DNA from: an uncultured Muribaculaceae bacterium
GTDB taxonomy: Bacteria; Bacteroidota; Bacteroidia; Bacteroidales; Muribaculaceae
NCBI GenBank assembly: GCA_910585275.1
Contig: CAJUCW010000019.1
Span: 5,788-69,787, forward strand
Direction: 5' to 3'
DNA: 64,000 bases
The notes beneath the pieces are model-generated. The model worked only from the letters and a program-made list of their open reading frames with translations, was not told the DNA's origin and did no database searches. Position 1 is the stretch's first letter, and each line of letters starts with the position of its first letter. Positions 62,802-64,000 of this stretch are shown here, in pieces. Both the position numbers and the translations under genes were made by a program.

Positions 62802-64000
62802 TTAGAAGTTGAATGCTCCTGAATCGAGCCAATATCTTTCATTTACCCCGAGACTCTGGATATGAATTTCTATATTACCGTCAATGACATCTTTATCTTC
62901 TCTATCGCGAATAGATGATATTGTCAATAGTTCCTTATCATCTATATCTCTGTCAATTATCAGTTTGAACGGCATACGTTTTTTTAGCTGGTCAATTTGA
63001 TCATTGACCAATGATTGCACTTTAGCATCTGTAAGCGTATTCCCTTCATTAAGAAGGGCTTTCTTGCGAATCCTATCTGCAATCTTGTGTCGATTAAAAT
63101 CAATCGTGTATAACGTGCGACAAGGATATGTATCCAAACCGATTTGTCTTACATTAAGATAGGTGGGTATCCTACTTACCGTCAAGTCTCCTTGAGTCTG
63201 TTCAGGAGTAATAAAATACTCTATCGGCTGACCTTCTCGAGTCGCTTCAATATAGTTGACCGTCGACTTTAAGCCCTCTTTAAGCTTGTCAAGATTTATC
63301 ACGAACTTGTTTAAGTTGGATAATTCAGACGCATAATGTCCAATTACGCCACCCATAGCAACGATTGTTTTGGGATTTGTAATGGAACCGGTATTATTAT
63401 CAAACGGATACCAGTCTCCAACATAATAATTGTTAAGCATTATAAGCCTGTTGGGAGAAACCGCATAATACTTCAAGAAAATATCTCGAATTGCAGGGAG
63501 CGATGCCGGTCTGCCTGAAAGAAGAACTATGTCACAGGCATAAGCATACATAATCGTAGCTATTTTTTTTAGCAATGGCTCAAATTCTTTTTCTACAACA
63601 GCAGATATCGTTTCTCTATTGAATTTCCATTCTAATTTAGTTATATCTATACTTGTTTTTTCAAGGAATCCTGCAATAATAGAAGCATTGGGAGGACAAT
63701 CTGCAAAGACGTCATTATACCTAACGACACAGTCCTTGTGGTTGTCCTTCAATAATTCTAGGAAATAGCACATTAGCGGAACAGAATATTGGATATTGAA
63801 ATCTTTCCGTAATATTCGGTCGGATACTGTTTGCCCATTATGATCCGGTCCAAAGAAATTTTTGATTTCTTGACGATATTGTGCTACTGACAAGTCTTTC
63901 AAGGCCTGACGAAATGCACTGTCTTCGTGAAGAAGCATTACATTTTTTCTAAGTACATGACAAAAATTTGAAAATATCAAATTTCGGCTTGTAGAGAGGT
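62802..64000 (-). CDS. SrfB-like protein, C-terminal part (runs off the window)
   Basis: The frame is open through base 64000, so the start lies outside. The visible 399 or so residues contain DIVLLSGRPASLPAIRDIFL, NYYVGDWYPFDN and PKTIVAMGGVIGHY, which match the C-terminal part of SrfB proteins (COG4457 type), large proteins of roughly a thousand residues. The LSGRP motif with the later Gly-rich strand resembles the adenosine region of actin/Hsp70-like ATPases, so an actin-like fold is plausible. It is first among the visible genes of the operon, directly before the SrfC-like gene. Confidence 0.8.
   Translation of the reverse strand, partial: LSTSRNLIFSNFCHVLRKNVMLLHEDSAFRQALKDLSVAQYRQEIKNFFGPDHNGQTVSDRILRKDFNIQYSVPLMCYFLELLKDNHKDCVVRYNDVFADCPPNASIIAGFLEKTSIDITKLEWKFNRETISAVVEKEFEPLLKKIATIMYAYACDIVLLSGRPASLPAIRDIFLKYYAVSPNRLIMLNNYYVGDWYPFDNNTGSITNPKTIVAMGGVIGHYASELSNLNKFVINLDKLKEGLKSTVNYIEATREGQPIEYFITPEQTQGDLTVSRIPTYLNVRQIGLDTYPCRTLYTIDFNRHKIADRIRKKALLNEGNTLTDAKVQSLVNDQIDQLKKRMPFKLIIDRDIDDKELLTISSIRDREDKDVIDGNIEIHIQSLGVNERYWLDSGAFNF

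Overview
The window looks like a chromosomal segment of a gut-type Bacteroidales bacterium. Muribaculaceae would fit, but the family assignment is inference. The evidence is the rhaM-B-A-T-D order next to glycoside hydrolases, Bacteroidetes-type promoters (TTTG-N20-TAnnTTTG, seen exactly at three places), start sites without clear Shine-Dalgarno sequences, CreD, Sel1 and CHAT proteins, and an AraR/NrtR-like NUDIX regulator. I saw no rRNA, tRNA, CRISPR array or insertion sequence.

Region 1 (1-4.1 kb): a small membrane protein, an ECF sigma factor with a probable membrane anti-sigma partner, a DEAD-box RNA helicase with an inverted repeat over its promoter, a lipoprotein and a GH24-like lysozyme. 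Region 2 (4.1-20 kb): a carbohydrate region. GH30 and sialate O-acetylesterase lie on the minus strand, then a membrane-anchored serine hydrolase, a CDF metal transporter and a DUF4861 protein. A plus-strand run follows: GH2, rhaM, rhaB, rhaA, rhaT, rhaD and a GH105 lipoprotein. Together these read as uptake and breakdown of L-rhamnose released from rhamnogalacturonan or similar glycans. No SusC/SusD pair or rhamnose regulator is visible.

Region 3 (20-64 kb): every gene is on the minus strand and the content is accessory. It holds (a) a vWA protein and a NUDIX-wHTH regulator; (b) two CreD-type membrane proteins, one lacking the periplasmic domain; (c) a tightly overlapping four-gene operon encoding a macro-like/FtsZ-like fusion, a MoaA-like radical SAM protein, a HemN-like radical SAM protein and a HAD phosphatase; (d) a stress-type operon encoding a secreted caspase, a CHAT protease, an ECF sigma factor, an anti-sigma-like protein and a small protein; (e) two TPR-retropepsin paralogues flanking an M48 peptidase and a Sel1 protein; and (f) a long operon running off the right edge with SrfB-like and SrfC-like proteins, a transmembrane subtilase, several membrane proteins, a second GTPase, a DUF805 protein, coiled-coil and Sel1 proteins and a lipoprotein.

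The strongest new observations are four. The NUDIX gene and the caspase operon share an identical promoter/operator architecture: paired 17-bp TGCGTAA...TGACGCA sites 24 bp apart over a TTTG-N20-TAnnTTTG promoter. The FtsZ-like/two-radical-SAM/HAD operon is a gene combination I do not recognise. The Srf-like operon couples two GTPases and an actin-like-family protein with a subtilase, and two of its proteins share an N-terminal adaptor-like domain. Three genes carry local lesions: an in-frame stop, a frameshift, and a fusion with an internal signal peptide.
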